In this document: positions 23,649 to 34,877 of the stretch, one piece after another | How positions within the stretch are numbered: position 1 is the first letter of the stretch | How the letters are laid out: each line of letters begins with the position of its first letter | DNA from: Mariannaea sp. PMI_226 | Taxonomy: Eukaryota > Ascomycota > Sordariomycetes > Hypocreales > Nectriaceae | Direction of reading: 5' to 3' | Assembly (NCBI GenBank): GCA_024336345.1 | Contig: JANFOG010000005.1 | Span: forward strand, 1,302,001 to 1,366,000 | Length of the DNA stretch: 64,000 bases | Notes under the pieces: model-generated | Told to the model about the DNA's origin: nothing | Seen by the model: the letters and a program-made list of their open reading frames with translations, nothing else | Databases searched by the model: none | Translations under genes and position numbers: made by a program

Positions 23649-25067
23649 TTATTCCAGCATAGAGGCCTGGTTTGTGTACAATACATCTACTACGTTACTC
23701 AGCTTCTCAATCGTCGACAGAGCGGCGTCGTATGACTCATCCCGCTGAGTCTCATCGAAGATGATGAGGCAACCGGCGCCTTGGTCCAATACACCGATGA
23801 TGACCTTGTCGAGAATCATCTGGGACAACTTTCGCTCCACCTGCTGGGTATCCAAGCCAACCATCTTGGCAATGTGATCAATCTCGACTCGGGAGAAGGG
23901 TTCGATAACCTTGATAAGGTTCTGCTCAAGCATGGCGTCGTAGAGACGTCGCAGGTGATTGCGAATGAAAGCATCGCTGCCGAGTTCGTAGCGGTACGAG
24001 GACAAGGCACGCTCATACTCCTCTAGGGAGCGGTTCGAGTGTGCGCGGGCGATGGCCTTCATAGCCTCGAGATTCTTGCCGGCGTACTTAAGAGCCTGCT
24101 TTGAGGTCATGAGCTGGTTGACATCGTCGACGAGGTTCAACATAATCTTGCAGAGAAGCATGTATTGCAGGGCGGCCTGAGCCTTGACGTTCTCGTCTTG
24201 GGTGTGGTAGCCATCGAGAGCCTCGATGAAGTAGGAGAATGCGGTATTGAAATCCTTGTCTTCAGCGTGGAGCATACCACTCTGCATGTCAAGGTTAGCT
24301 TGGAGCATTGGTGGCGTGTAGACGCTGGCGGCGCTAGTTCGTGCGCTGGTCAAGGCGGCTCGAGACTTGGGGATGTTGCCTAGTGCGTGGTAGACTCTTG
24401 ACTCAAGGAGTTGGACTTCGACAAGTCGGAGCTTGTCGTCGAGGCGCTTGAGCTCGCGGAGGAGTCCGTTAATGAGACCAAGGGCTTCGTAATAAGACTG
24501 CTTGGCCATCTGCAGGTTCACAAGGCGAACCTCGAGGTCCTGACGCTGGAAGGCTCGACGCTCGGCAGTAGCCCATTCTATGCAGTCCTTGGTCACAGCA
24601 ATTTCGATTTCGGTGCTGTTTGGAATTTCCCGGAACAAGTCGAGCAGTTGGCGAACTGCATTGTTGAGTTAGCAAATGGATATATGACGGCTGCGAGTCA
24701 AGCATCGTCCCCTTTGGGAGGACCGGGGGGGTTCCAAAAACGCACCCAACTTCGACGACTTGGCTTTAGCAAAAGAAGAGAACACTGATCGGCTCTCCTT
24801 GACGAGGGTTACTAAATCATGCGTCTTCCTGCTCTGCTGTCAGCTGGCTTGATGCCATTGTATGTGTGGCAAGGGAAATGCGCACTTCTGGTCTCGGTAC
24901 AGCTCGCCCAAGCTTATCAAGGCCGTCTCATACTCGCGGGTAGCAGCGTCAGACGTGGCACTCGGTGCCTTGGAGATAATTTCCCTGTAGATGGTCTCGG
25001 CCTTTTGGGGATCTGACTTGGCGAGCTTCTGGGCTTCCTGGACCCTCGCAGATTCACCCGCCGCCAT
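23649..25067 (-). CDS. RPN6: 26S proteasome regulatory subunit Rpn6 (PSMD11)
   Basis: Exons 25067-24886, 24828-24746 and 24655-23649 give 423 aa, the normal length. Motifs shared with animal PSMD11 include VEVQLLESRVYHALGNIPK, then ALTSARTSA, then LDMQSGMLHAEDKD, then YMLLCKIMLN. The N-terminal half is a helical solenoid and the C-terminal part a PCI domain ending in a winged helix (ERKLSQMILDK near residue 365). Rpn6 is a lid subunit that clamps the 19S particle onto the 20S core. It is divergent from the mitochondrial GrpE gene, so these two protein-quality genes share a 645-bp upstream region. I saw no PACE element (GGTGGCAAA), the Rpn4 site of yeast proteasome promoters. Confidence 0.96.
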
Positions 25068-25712
25068 GATGAAGAGTGTTGTGCGCGTGTGGGGGTTTGG
25101 GGGTGGGTTCTTGGGGTCGAGAATAATTTGGAGGAGGTTTAGGTGCGAAATTGATGCGACGTCGGCGAGGATCGATGGTGGTGAGAGATGGTAGGAGTTG
25201 GGGAAGCGTTGTTGATTATGTTGGAGATTTCGAGATGGATGAGGCACACACACTGACGGCGAGCTCTAGCCTTCCTTCCCTCCACTCCAGGTTGCCAGAG
25301 CACGACGTAAGGCCAAAATAGCAGAAAAAAATGGGGCCGAGTAACGCAGATTCGCTGGCCCTTGTTCGTTGAGCCTGTTCCATAGTGGACGTTTGTGGGC
25401 TGTGGGCGGACTCGGATTAGAGCTGTAGCGGACCGTCATTGATCCGTTTCATGATGGAGGTGGGCAGAGTCGAGCACGGTGCAGTACGTACTCAGGAGCT
25501 TTCCCCAGCCGCCCGCCATAGCCGTAGCCGGCGCCGGTCCCCCTCATGCCGAGCAGCTAAAATTTCAGTCACTAGAAGAATATCCAGAACTTTCCCGACA
25601 TTGAAGCCACTTTCACCTGACCATCACCGACCTTGTTCCCCCCCCGCCTTCGCCGCCCATTATCCCTCCAATTTCTCACCTGAGGTCATATAAGACTCTA
25701 CCATACCCTAAA
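25068..25712. promoter_or_regulatory. Divergent RPN6/MGE1 promoter region
   Basis: 645 bp. It holds a heat-shock-element-like inverted pair (25586-25595) on the MGE1 side. A C-run and pyrimidine-rich leader precede the MGE1 start. No further gene. Confidence 0.55.
25586..25595. promoter_or_regulatory. Heat-shock-element-like site
   Basis: The sequence AGAACTTTCC fits the inverted HSE unit pair nGAAnnTTCn. It lies 118 bp upstream of the MGE1 ATG. Another GAA repeat occurs 9-12 bp further upstream but not in the 5-bp register expected of a full three-unit HSE. Confidence 0.35.
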
Positions 25713-26506
25713 ATGTTTCGACAAGCCATTTCTACCTCTTCTCGCGCTCTCCGCGCCGCTCCCAGAGCTGCTGTCGCCCGTCCCTTCATCCAGTCGCAAT
25801 TTCAGTCTGCACCCGCTTTCGCTGTGCGAGCTGCCCAGCCCACGGTGTCAAGATGGTACAGCGATGCAAAGGAGTCCGAAGCTGCCAAGCCTGCTGAGGA
25901 GGGTAAGTCTGAGAGCAAGGAAGCCGGTAGCGAGGCCGATTCCGTCGCCGAGCTGAAGAAGGCCCTCGAGGCCAAGGAGGCTGAGGCACGAGACTGGAAG
26001 GTTCGTAGTCAAACTCTTGCACCGAAATTGGAAACCCCACGAGACTGACCTTCACAACACAGGACAAATGTCTCCGAACTGTCGCCGACTTCCGCAACCT
26101 CCAGGACCGCACCCAGCGCGAGGTCAAGACTGCCCGCGACTTCGCCATTCAGAAGTTCGCCAAGGACCTTGTCGATAGCGTTGACAACCTTGACCGTGCC
26201 CTCAGCATGGTCCCTCATGAGAAGCTCAATGTCGAGGAGCGACCCGAGCACCTCCAGGATCTCGCCAACCTCTACGAGGGCCTCAAAATGACCGAGGAAA
26301 TTCTGATGAACACCCTGAAGAAGCATGGCCTCGAGCGAACAAGCCCCGAGGGCGAGAAGTTCAACCCCAACGAGCAGGAGGCGACTTTCATGGCTCCTCA
26401 GCCCGACAAGGAGGATAACACCGTCTTCCATGTCCAGCAGAAGGGCTTCAAGCTCAACGGCCGAGTTCTCCGTGCCGCCAAGGTCGGCGTTGTCAAGAAC
26501 AAATAA
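25713..26506 (+). CDS. MGE1: Mitochondrial GrpE nucleotide exchange factor
   Basis: Exons 25713-26000 and 26063-26506 give 243 aa. The first about 50 residues are rich in Arg, Ser and Ala with few acidic residues, a matrix-targeting presequence. A charged linker and long helix follow (VAELKKALEAKEAEARDWK), then the GrpE core with LRTVADFRNLQDRT and the C-terminal beta domain with GFKLNGRVLRAAKVGV. GrpE/Mge1 releases ADP from mitochondrial Hsp70 during import and folding. The intron falls inside the long dimerisation helix. An HSE-like site upstream is consistent with heat induction, which is known for this family in other organisms. Confidence 0.96.
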
Positions 26507-27506
26507 TTTCGTCTTGTCTTTTTAAAAAAAAAATTATATCCTCGACTCAGAGAAATCTCGTGTATTATTATATTTGGTGGGGATATCCGGTTGGCGTTGG
26601 CCTAGGGTCTACTATAATGCTCCTCTCATGATGGTTATTTTATGTTGCATGGCGCTTACACGATTATCTCGAAGAAAAAACAAAAATTATGAGTGTGGGA
26701 AAAAGCTCTGTACAAAAAATGTGTATGGCATGCGAATCTTTAGGGGGAGAACAAGTAGGAGAAGCTCCTAGATCTATGTCTCCTAGAAGATTCATGTACT
26801 TTTAGAATGTTGCTTTCGCCTCCTGGGCGGATGTTGAATGATATACATTGATATATATATATATTAACCACCAGAAGAAATCTCTTCTGGATCTTGGTTA
26901 TATATCCCATATCATACCACTCATTCCATTGCCGTGACAGCCTCTAACACTCGCACACTGCGCGAATACCGTCACCAGCGAAGTCGTGGGAGGGTTCATT
27001 GCCTCGCGGATCTGCGGAAAGATCAAGTGGCAGCTATGTGTAGCGCAAAATGAGAGACTCGGGTCTTCCCAGCTATTCGCCCTGAGGTTTTCGAAGGTCA
27101 TCCCGCTCTGAGAAAAAAAAGTCTGGGTTGGACAAGAGCCAAGTTGTATGGACGACTCGGTTTGTAGATGTATTTGTGACTGGTCGATACTCTCAACATA
27201 TCTCACACAAGTCAGATTGCAGGGTGCTCCGACCGAAATAGCATACCGATAACGTTGATACTCCTCAAGAAGATATACCCCGCAAACACCATGCAATCGT
27301 CCAGTGATCTGCGACAATGAGTTGCTTCTCTAGTAATAAAAAATAAATTCCACGGCTAGCGCCAGCACGCTATCTTCCCTTTCCCATATGTCCTCCAACA
27401 GTTGGCTAACTCCAACGTGTCCCTCAGAGATATTAGTAAAAATCGTACAACCAACACGCTTAAGGTCACATCATCTATGCTACACGCCAATGTCAGGCAC
27501 CTCCTT
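26507..27506. other. Intergenic between convergent MGE1 and the TMEM115-like gene
   Basis: 1.0 kb, AT-richer than its surroundings, with an (AT)n tract near 26853-26863 and A-runs after the MGE1 stop. The longest open frame (minus, 26898-27317) lacks an ATG start and any recognisable motif. Confidence 0.5.
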
Positions 27507-28643
27507 TCAGCTCTTTGCGTCATCATGATCGGGTTCGAATTTGGTCTCGCCTAGCAAAGGACCAGGCTGCGATGTCATGGCTGTTTGAGTCGCTGGTTGG
27601 GGCTGAGTTTGAACCGACGGGCCGGAGGGCTGGATTGGGGCTTGCGCGGATGATCGCGGCGTCGAGGTTGCTGCATGGAGTCGCTGGTCTAGAGCTCTCA
27701 AAGCAATGGCACGTCGTCTCTCGGCCTCTGCACGAGCACCTCCAGGAGCACTTCTGTGGCTAACGCTGTCGTTCCTCGAATGTCCAGCCTGAGAAAATGG
27801 AGTGCATACTCGCATGGCTACTAGTGCGGAAAATACTTGATCAGAAAGAGCAGCGACGAAAGGCTTGACGGGACCAGGGAAAAATTCAGCAAAGGCGAAT
27901 GTCTCGCTTGCGTCACCACGCAGCGAAGTCGGCTGAGCTGAATCGAGATCAGGGAATACAGTCTTGTAGAATCGGAGGTAGGTCCAGCTGGTGATAAAAC
28001 CAAAGAGAGCGAGCCAAAATGAAGCTCGGTTAAGCAAGGGAGTGAGCGACAAGAGGAATACGATGCCGATATATAAGAGCGGGAATCGTGGCACTCTCAG
28101 AGATAGGATACCGCGAAAGAGAGTCACAGTATGGGCAGGGACGAGCTGACTAAAGGCGACGAGGAACCCAATCTGAACGGGGATTGTTCCGGAGATGACA
28201 GTCAGTCTGTCTTATGTCAGTTCACATGCGCAGGGGGATAGAGTATGGGGAATCGAAAATACATACGTCCAGCTCTCGTTGCGGGACAAGGTAAAGAAGG
28301 TAACCATCACACAGAGGGTTAAGAAATTGGGAACGAAAGAGATGAGGGCAAGGAACTTCGCCAATTCGGCTGACGACCAGGCTCTCTCGAGATAACGACC
28401 ACCATAGTATAATGTCGTTCCAGCGATCCCAAATGTGAAAATATTACTCTCGACGAATGTGGAAGTCAGGAAAGTCCAGGGGTAGATGATTGAGAGCTGT
28501 GGTACCAGCGTCAGGTATGGGATGACGATATGGGTGTTCTCGTTCCATTGACGATAGCGGATGGCAGCGCTTAGGAGTGACTGGGCAAGGAGCCCGATGA
28601 GAACAACTCGAGTGACAGGCGGAATATTTAATCGCGGAGGCAT
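27507..28643 (-). CDS. TMEM115/DUF1751 rhomboid-like Golgi membrane protein
   Basis: Exons 28643-28267 and 28206-27507 give 358 aa. The N-terminus (MPPRLNIPPVTRVVLIG) and following segments with TFLTSTFVESNIFTFGIAG and LYYGGRYLERAW match the eukaryotic DUF1751/TMEM115 family, which has a rhomboid-like fold without the catalytic Ser-His pair and works in Golgi retrograde traffic in animals. About five to six hydrophobic helices occupy residues 10-225. The C-terminal about 130 residues are polar, Pro/Gln/Ser-rich and probably cytosolic. The intron is 60 nt. Function in fungi is inferred. Confidence 0.88.
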
Positions 28644-31600
28644 GGCGGGTGGTAGTATAAAGCGTCAGGGACGCAACAGAGACGCAACAGAAGGAGGGAG
28701 GGGTTGGGCTGGTTGACGGCGGCGGCGACAAGACGCGGACAATAAAGACGGCTGTATACCAAATGCGCAGCTCGATCAGTTGATTCAAGAGGTCGTGAAT
28801 CAGTTTCTTGAGCGACAAGTCGACGAGTGATGTCGTCCGTTTTCGTGTTTGCGGCCTAGCAGCGTGCTCTGACGTCTGAGTCCCCCTTGAGCGATGAGAA
28901 AGCGTTGATGCTGTCCTCTCTAGCTTCGTGAGGCTTAGGTCTCCACTCCTGGAGAAAGGTTGCCCTTGGAGCCTCAGGCAGAAATAGTACAACCAAACCG
29001 ACAATGGCTTGACTGTTCGTGACTGCTGTTGGACGGTTCGGCCTGGGAATCCAAGCGCGAAAGATCCCAGCAGATTGGGAGCCCACGTTTCAATCTGATC
29101 TCGAAACTGGAGTAAGGTAATAAGTGCCACTGGGGATTGTTCGGTGCGTTTCGCAGTGCAATACGGGTCCTGCCGTCGTATTCTTGAAAGACCCCGTTGG
29201 CTTAGAACATGTGATATTTTGGGAGTAGAATAAGAGTCACTTAATATGACGCGACAACGTGAACTAAGGTAGTGTGATACTAATGTCTATAACTTGATGT
29301 TGATTAAAATCACAACGTTTTGGCCTATGCCATCATGATCTCTCAGATATTTGGTGGCTTGGGGATTGCATGGACTAGCAATGTAAGGGACGTTTCGATT
29401 GTGGAGACAGAGCCAATTATTTGTGTGCATCGCTCACGCGGTCTGACCGTAGGCGTATGAAGTTAGTTAGTATTACTTCAGTTGCCATCACGCTGTGGCC
29501 ATGAACCGAAAAAGCGGGCCGACCAGAGAGGATTTCTTACTCGATGACATGTATGTAGTAATTGAAATAAACCTGCCAGAGTCTTGACGACATTGATGTC
29601 GACAGGATCAACTTAAACCCGCAACTTGGTAGCATGGAATCGATTACTCTTGTTCCTGCGGTAATGTGGTGCAAGTGCATGACTTGGCGAAAGCCACTAC
29701 ATTCTGTACTGTATGTCTTACAAATAAACTTGCAGCTGCAATTCGGTAATGTGGGTTGTACTGTGGTATACTACCGGTACTTAAATGCCTACAGGCCATA
29801 ATTTGCCTACCTATCCGTTTGGAGGTAGTGAGGCACGTACTCTTTCAAATTGCGTACAAAAACTAAGCAAGAGGCATCAATAACAACTAACAGTCCAGTG
29901 CACCAAGATGTTAGTGACAAGACACTGACTTAATGCCTCGGAACATACAAAAAAACCAACTTTGACTTATCACATCCAATTAACCGGCAGTGCTCGGGAT
30001 AGGCTATGGATGTGGGACCCAACCGACGGGCACGGTAGGCGGCTTTATGTGGGCTGTTATTGATGCTGGATGGGGAGACGGAGTGGCGACAAGTCGGTGA
30101 AGTTTCGGTGGCTTCGGGAGATTTAATACCTTGTCACAAGAAGAGACAAAGAGAAACAAGTCGTGTGCATACGTACTTGGTTGGCAGGTAGGCTGGCAAG
30201 GAACGCACGCACGCACTCTGCCGGGGATGAAAGACGGATTACTCCGAACAGAGTATGTGACTTTTGAAGACAGTTCAAGGAGAATGTTTGATATGTGTGC
30301 CAGGCAACTGATTGGTGGCATGTAGCTGCCTGTCATAATTTGAAGGTGAGCGAGTGGGGCATTCGAGGAGGAATGTCGTGCAGGGCAGGCACGGTAAGCA
30401 AGCCACAAGCTGGCAGGCGAAAACCCTTGAGACTCTGAGGACATAAACAGTGACTTGTCTGACTCGGAGGGTACCAATGCATTAAATTCGACGATGTCAC
30501 AAAGTACACGAGGCACCACATTATTCAGATATGGACCATGTATGTCCCTATTTTCTCGTACTGCACATGAGTAGCCATGTGAGAAGCCCTAATGCCGGAA
30601 CAACGCTCAATCCAATTGTTGCGAAAACAAAACAAAAAAAAAATTACTGTAGAATCAAGTGCACAATGAACCCGCGGGCCGTGTGTGGTTCAGGTACCTA
30701 GTGACCAGATGAAAGTAAGTGAAAATCCGCAAATGTGAGTTCCATGGGCGGTGTTTGGGGCCCTTCTTCCTTATTACGGAATAGCGTATTCAATATCTTC
30801 AATTTGCACCTCACGTGAGGTGTGGGTGATTAAAGGCCATGTACATAGGGAGTAAGAACGGCCTACCAACTCGGCAGAGACAAACACATGACAGGCTACC
30901 CATTTACGTAGTGGAAGTAATACTTCGCAGAATAAGGAAATACGTACAGGTTATAACGACAACAGATCTCAAGGTGCAGCCAAAGGTAAGTGGTGGGGTG
31001 GCCATGCAGAGATTAACGATTAAAAAAAACAGACTGTACATGTGTTCACTCTGTAAGGCCCCAACTTCATACTGCCGTTCTACGCAGTGCTTCTCCTGAG
31101 ATACTCCCTGCTACGTACTGCTGCTGCAGTGTGGTCACAGACATCAACGTGCTGCCAAAGGTCAGACATGCATGCAGCAGCAGCAGCGTCGACGGGCAGT
31201 GCGTTCCAACCAACCTGTCTCAGACGACGCGCACAATCGTGGTCTTCCTGCACAGCGTACAGGTATAGTTACTGCATCCCTGCCCCATTCACAGTTATGG
31301 GTATGATCAATCGGTTCGATGACAATATGCCATTGTTTAAAAAAAAAAAAAATAGATGGGGCTTGAACCCATAAGAATTGACTGGTTGAGGGCGGGAGGG
31401 AGCCGTGATCTTTAAGATCCTTAATTTAGACTAGCCCAAAGTTGGCGCATTGAGTGCTCAGCTAACTTAGGTAGCATCGAGACTCATGAAAAAATGGAGT
31501 ACGTATCGAAGAATCGACCCCTGGCATGGAAGGGAAACGCCGCAACACGCGCAGGCTGATACCCCAGGACCTTTTTTGTTTTCGTTTTATTTATTAAAAA

Positions 31601-34600
31601 TAAAAATAAAAGTTCGGGCCCAAGGGCGCCGCCGGACATCAGCCTGGAAAGGTTGATGGGTACCCCTTCTAGCAACTGCAAGTATCGCCTGGTAATGACG
31701 AACCGACAGTCGCTCTACAAGGGGCTGTTCAAAACCTTGAAGCCGCCAGTTCGGGAGGCTTACTAACAAGTGCGCACTGAGGAGTGGTAGTGTACTGAGC
31801 TGCCCAGGGGAGGAGGTGGAAATGGAGGAGGGAGGGGGGAAGACAGGAACACGACAAACAAAAGATACCAGAGTTTTGACAACATCGAGGGGAAGCATTG
31901 GCTCCCAATATTTGCTCTGCCTGCTGGTGGGAGATGATGGCGCGGTTCGGCGGGGCCCATGTGCAGTGCTGGAACGGGGACATGGATCATTGACAACGGA
32001 GTAGGTCGTGCGTACTCATGTACACTGGACCTTGTCTCACTGTGACAGTGAGTTTGTGTTTCTCGTGTTGGCAATGCGATGGATGATAGCTGCTAGCGCT
32101 CGCCTCACAACACATTGCGGACGTTGAAAAGATGCGAAATGGCTAGCAGCCAACGTATTCAGACTCAGCGCCTTGAGTAACTTCAATGTGTTATGTCACG
32201 CAGAGCGGATGAGATGGATCCATATGGTGGCATCCCAGGCACACCGGGGCAGGGCAGTGTTTGGTGGGACGTGGCTCGGGCTTCGTGTGCCTGCCTTTGC
32301 AGGAGAGAAGGTCGAATACTTCCTGCTCGTACCTTGTTCCGTACCACGCTCCTTACGTCCTTGGATCGTTGCCTCCTATGCTGCTCGTCGGCTATGGGGA
32401 GGGGTACTGCTGCTGATCTCTGTCCTCTCCACGAACGAAACCGATTAAGGACACAGAATCCCCAGACGCTTGCTTTTCGCCGTCCTCTCGTATCTCATCA
32501 ATGGTGATGGCGACCTTGATTTGTAGCCCAGCAAACTACAGTACGTAGGTAGAAATTTATTGGTCGGAAGGGTAGGATGGGGCCGGGGCCGGAACCTGAC
32601 ACATGTTCAAGTACCGGTACCTCAAGAGATGGACTGGCTCCCCCATTTAGCAGCCGATCTGCATCCGTCTCAGATTCTGGGAGAGGCGACTGCACCTGTC
32701 CGAAGGGTGTGGGAGGGGGTCGGCTCTAACAATGTTTCCGCCGCGCCCTGATTGGCCAGGCATTTTGGAAATCTCATGCACGAGTGCGCAACCCGTTGGG
32801 ACTTGAAGGGCCACCACAACGGGATTGACCAGCTCACACCTTGCACAGTGTCGGAGCAACTACCACCTGGAGATGTTTGGCTTGTCGGACGAGGGGGGGC
32901 GTTGCTGACAGAGTGTGTGAAGTCCGGACGGAAGCAATAGCTGTCCTGAATCTTGACCCCAGTTCAAGTTGTGATCCTCCACTGAAAGGTATGTTTACTG
33001 GCGGAGGGAGCCCTCGGCAGACTCCCCCCTCTCGGCTCGTGTCCTCCAACCCCTGCAACCGGAAACAGGGGATCTTTCAGACCTCAACGCCAACTGGTCC
33101 TCTTCAGATAGCCCCAGGACTCTCTCTCTCTCTCTGAGTGCCTCCGAGCAGGCAGCCAGAGTGTCCTCGTCTCGAGGAGTGCCTTTTGGCATATTGGTAC
33201 AAGCAACTTAAAATGGCCAAGTGGTTGCAAAAGATGCGCAGCACAGGCTGCTACCGCTAGAGCCCGCGGCCCTGGATAAGCATGACAAGCCTGGGCTGAT
33301 GCAGTGAGAGGATGGACAACAAATTGGAACAGAGCAACAGGGAATCTTGGTCTTGAAAGGCTCGTCCAGCCTTCAAAGAACCCATAAAAACCCCTGCCTG
33401 TTCGAGCCTCCACTCCACAGTCCACGAGACTCGGCCGACCCATCCATTGGCTGGGTGTCCCTCCCCCTGGTCTTCAAGGTACCAGTACCTGAGAGCGCCA
33501 ATTGGTCTTTCATTGTGGGCACTAATCGCAGCTCTGGCGATGTGTGAAATTCGACCGCAACTTGAAGGACGATGTACCGTGGTACAAACACTTGATGATC
33601 TTCAACTTGGAAGAGTGGCATTCACGATGGACTATGTAATAATTCCAGGGGAGGGTCCTAGTCGACGTTGTGTCCTTATTCGCGACTGATATTGATATGC
33701 TCGCTGTCTTGTCTGGACAAGCGACAAGGGGGGAGGAAGATAAGTGATTGCCATTGCCACCCCCGGTCCCAAAAAAGAAGAGAAAAAAGAAAACTCTGCC
33801 ACATCTCTTGCCGAGTCGATGATCCATGATCCGTCTTGGGACGTGGATGTTTGACCTTGGGCACCCCCAAACTACAGTAGTGCCACCCTAGTCTTGCCCT
33901 TCCGCACGTCTTGAATGGCCTCCTACGTAAAGCCCATCATAGTACGAAAGTATGGAGTACCTTGAACGTTCTTCCAGGGCCTTACTTTACCCCAAGGTAC
34001 GCATTCGCCCGGACCGCCCGCCCTGTACCACCTCCTCAACAACGCAGGGCATGACGTGAGTGAATTGCACTGCATAGTACCTAGATAGGCAGTACGTAGG
34101 CGTAGAGCCAAGAGGGACTCTGCCTGCTGATGTGACGGTCTATTCCCTCCTGCCCTTACCTATCTACCTTCAGGTAGGTAGGTAGGTACCTTACCCAGGC
34201 AGGCATGTAGCATGTACTGTAGAAATTCCATGTCCCCATGATTAGCGCCCTCAATTACCCTTCCCCGTCAGCCCCATCACCTCCAGCCGTCATCTGCTTG
34301 GCTGGTAGGGATCCACTACGTACCTCGTAGCTTTTTATCGGCCTCAGCTAGGGCATATTGACTATTCGGAGGTACCTAGCCCACTTTCATCAATGTTGTT
34401 ATTGTTGGCACTCCACCTCAATTCTGGCTTGCTTCTTCCCACTAGTACGAAATACGTACCTTGTTCGAACGGTGTCCTGGTTTGAGTTTCGTGGTGGCTC
34501 CCCTGCGAGCGTGCACACCCACACCCCGGTCCCCAGTCCTAAAGTGGCTCCCCGACTGGCAGAGGCAGAGGCATAAGGTAGTCAGAGGCAAGACAAAACG

Positions 34601-34877
34601 GAGAACGGGGGGAGAGAAGAGTCCAAAAAGTTGAAAAGTAACCAGGGGTACGTACCGACGTAGCACCCCCCCCCCCCATTTCGAGACCTTGAATTTCATC
34701 TCTCTTTGAATCTTCACTCACCTTCCCTTCAACAACTCCAGATTCGACGGCCACCGCCCATCACGACGTGAGCCGCAGGAGAAGAGCCTTCTGGCCGCCA
34801 TCACGATCTCTCGCCTCATCTGCTGTCCCTACCCCCCTATTTGCGTCGTCGCCGCCAGCTGCGGCCTGCTTGGCACC
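28644..34877. other. 6.2-kb stretch without a supportable protein gene
   Basis: The interval between divergent genes. Open frames on both strands (for example minus 28444-29130, which overlaps the TMEM115-like start, and minus 30004-30519) begin at non-ATG codons and show no domains or splice pattern. It contains three AGGTACCT palindromes (30692, 34184, 34370), a (GGTA)n tract near 34173-34188, a (TC)n tract near 33119-33135, a C-run at 34669-34677 and a Pol III-like unit (31339-31464). It may carry long regulatory DNA or non-coding transcripts. Confidence 0.5.
31339..31464 (-). ncRNA. Candidate Pol III unit (A-box, B-box, T-run)
   Basis: On the minus strand an A-box-like TAGCTGAGCACTC (31464-31452; the last two bases differ from consensus) is followed 95 nt later by a perfect B-box GGTTCAAGCCC (31369-31359). 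The B-box sits in a perfect 5-bp stem with a 7-nt loop, like a tRNA T-arm (31372-31356), and a run of T's follows at once (about 31352-31339). The flanks do not pair as an acceptor stem, so it is not an intact tRNA. It may be a decayed or intron-containing tRNA, or another small Pol III RNA. Confidence 0.3.

Noticed and set aside
28444..29130. 228-codon minus-strand frame upstream of the TMEM115-like gene
   Set aside because: Starts at GTG, overlaps the first exon of the real gene in another frame, and has no recognisable motif.
30004..30519. 171-codon minus-strand frame in the large intergenic interval
   Set aside because: Non-ATG start, no domain, no splice or promoter support.
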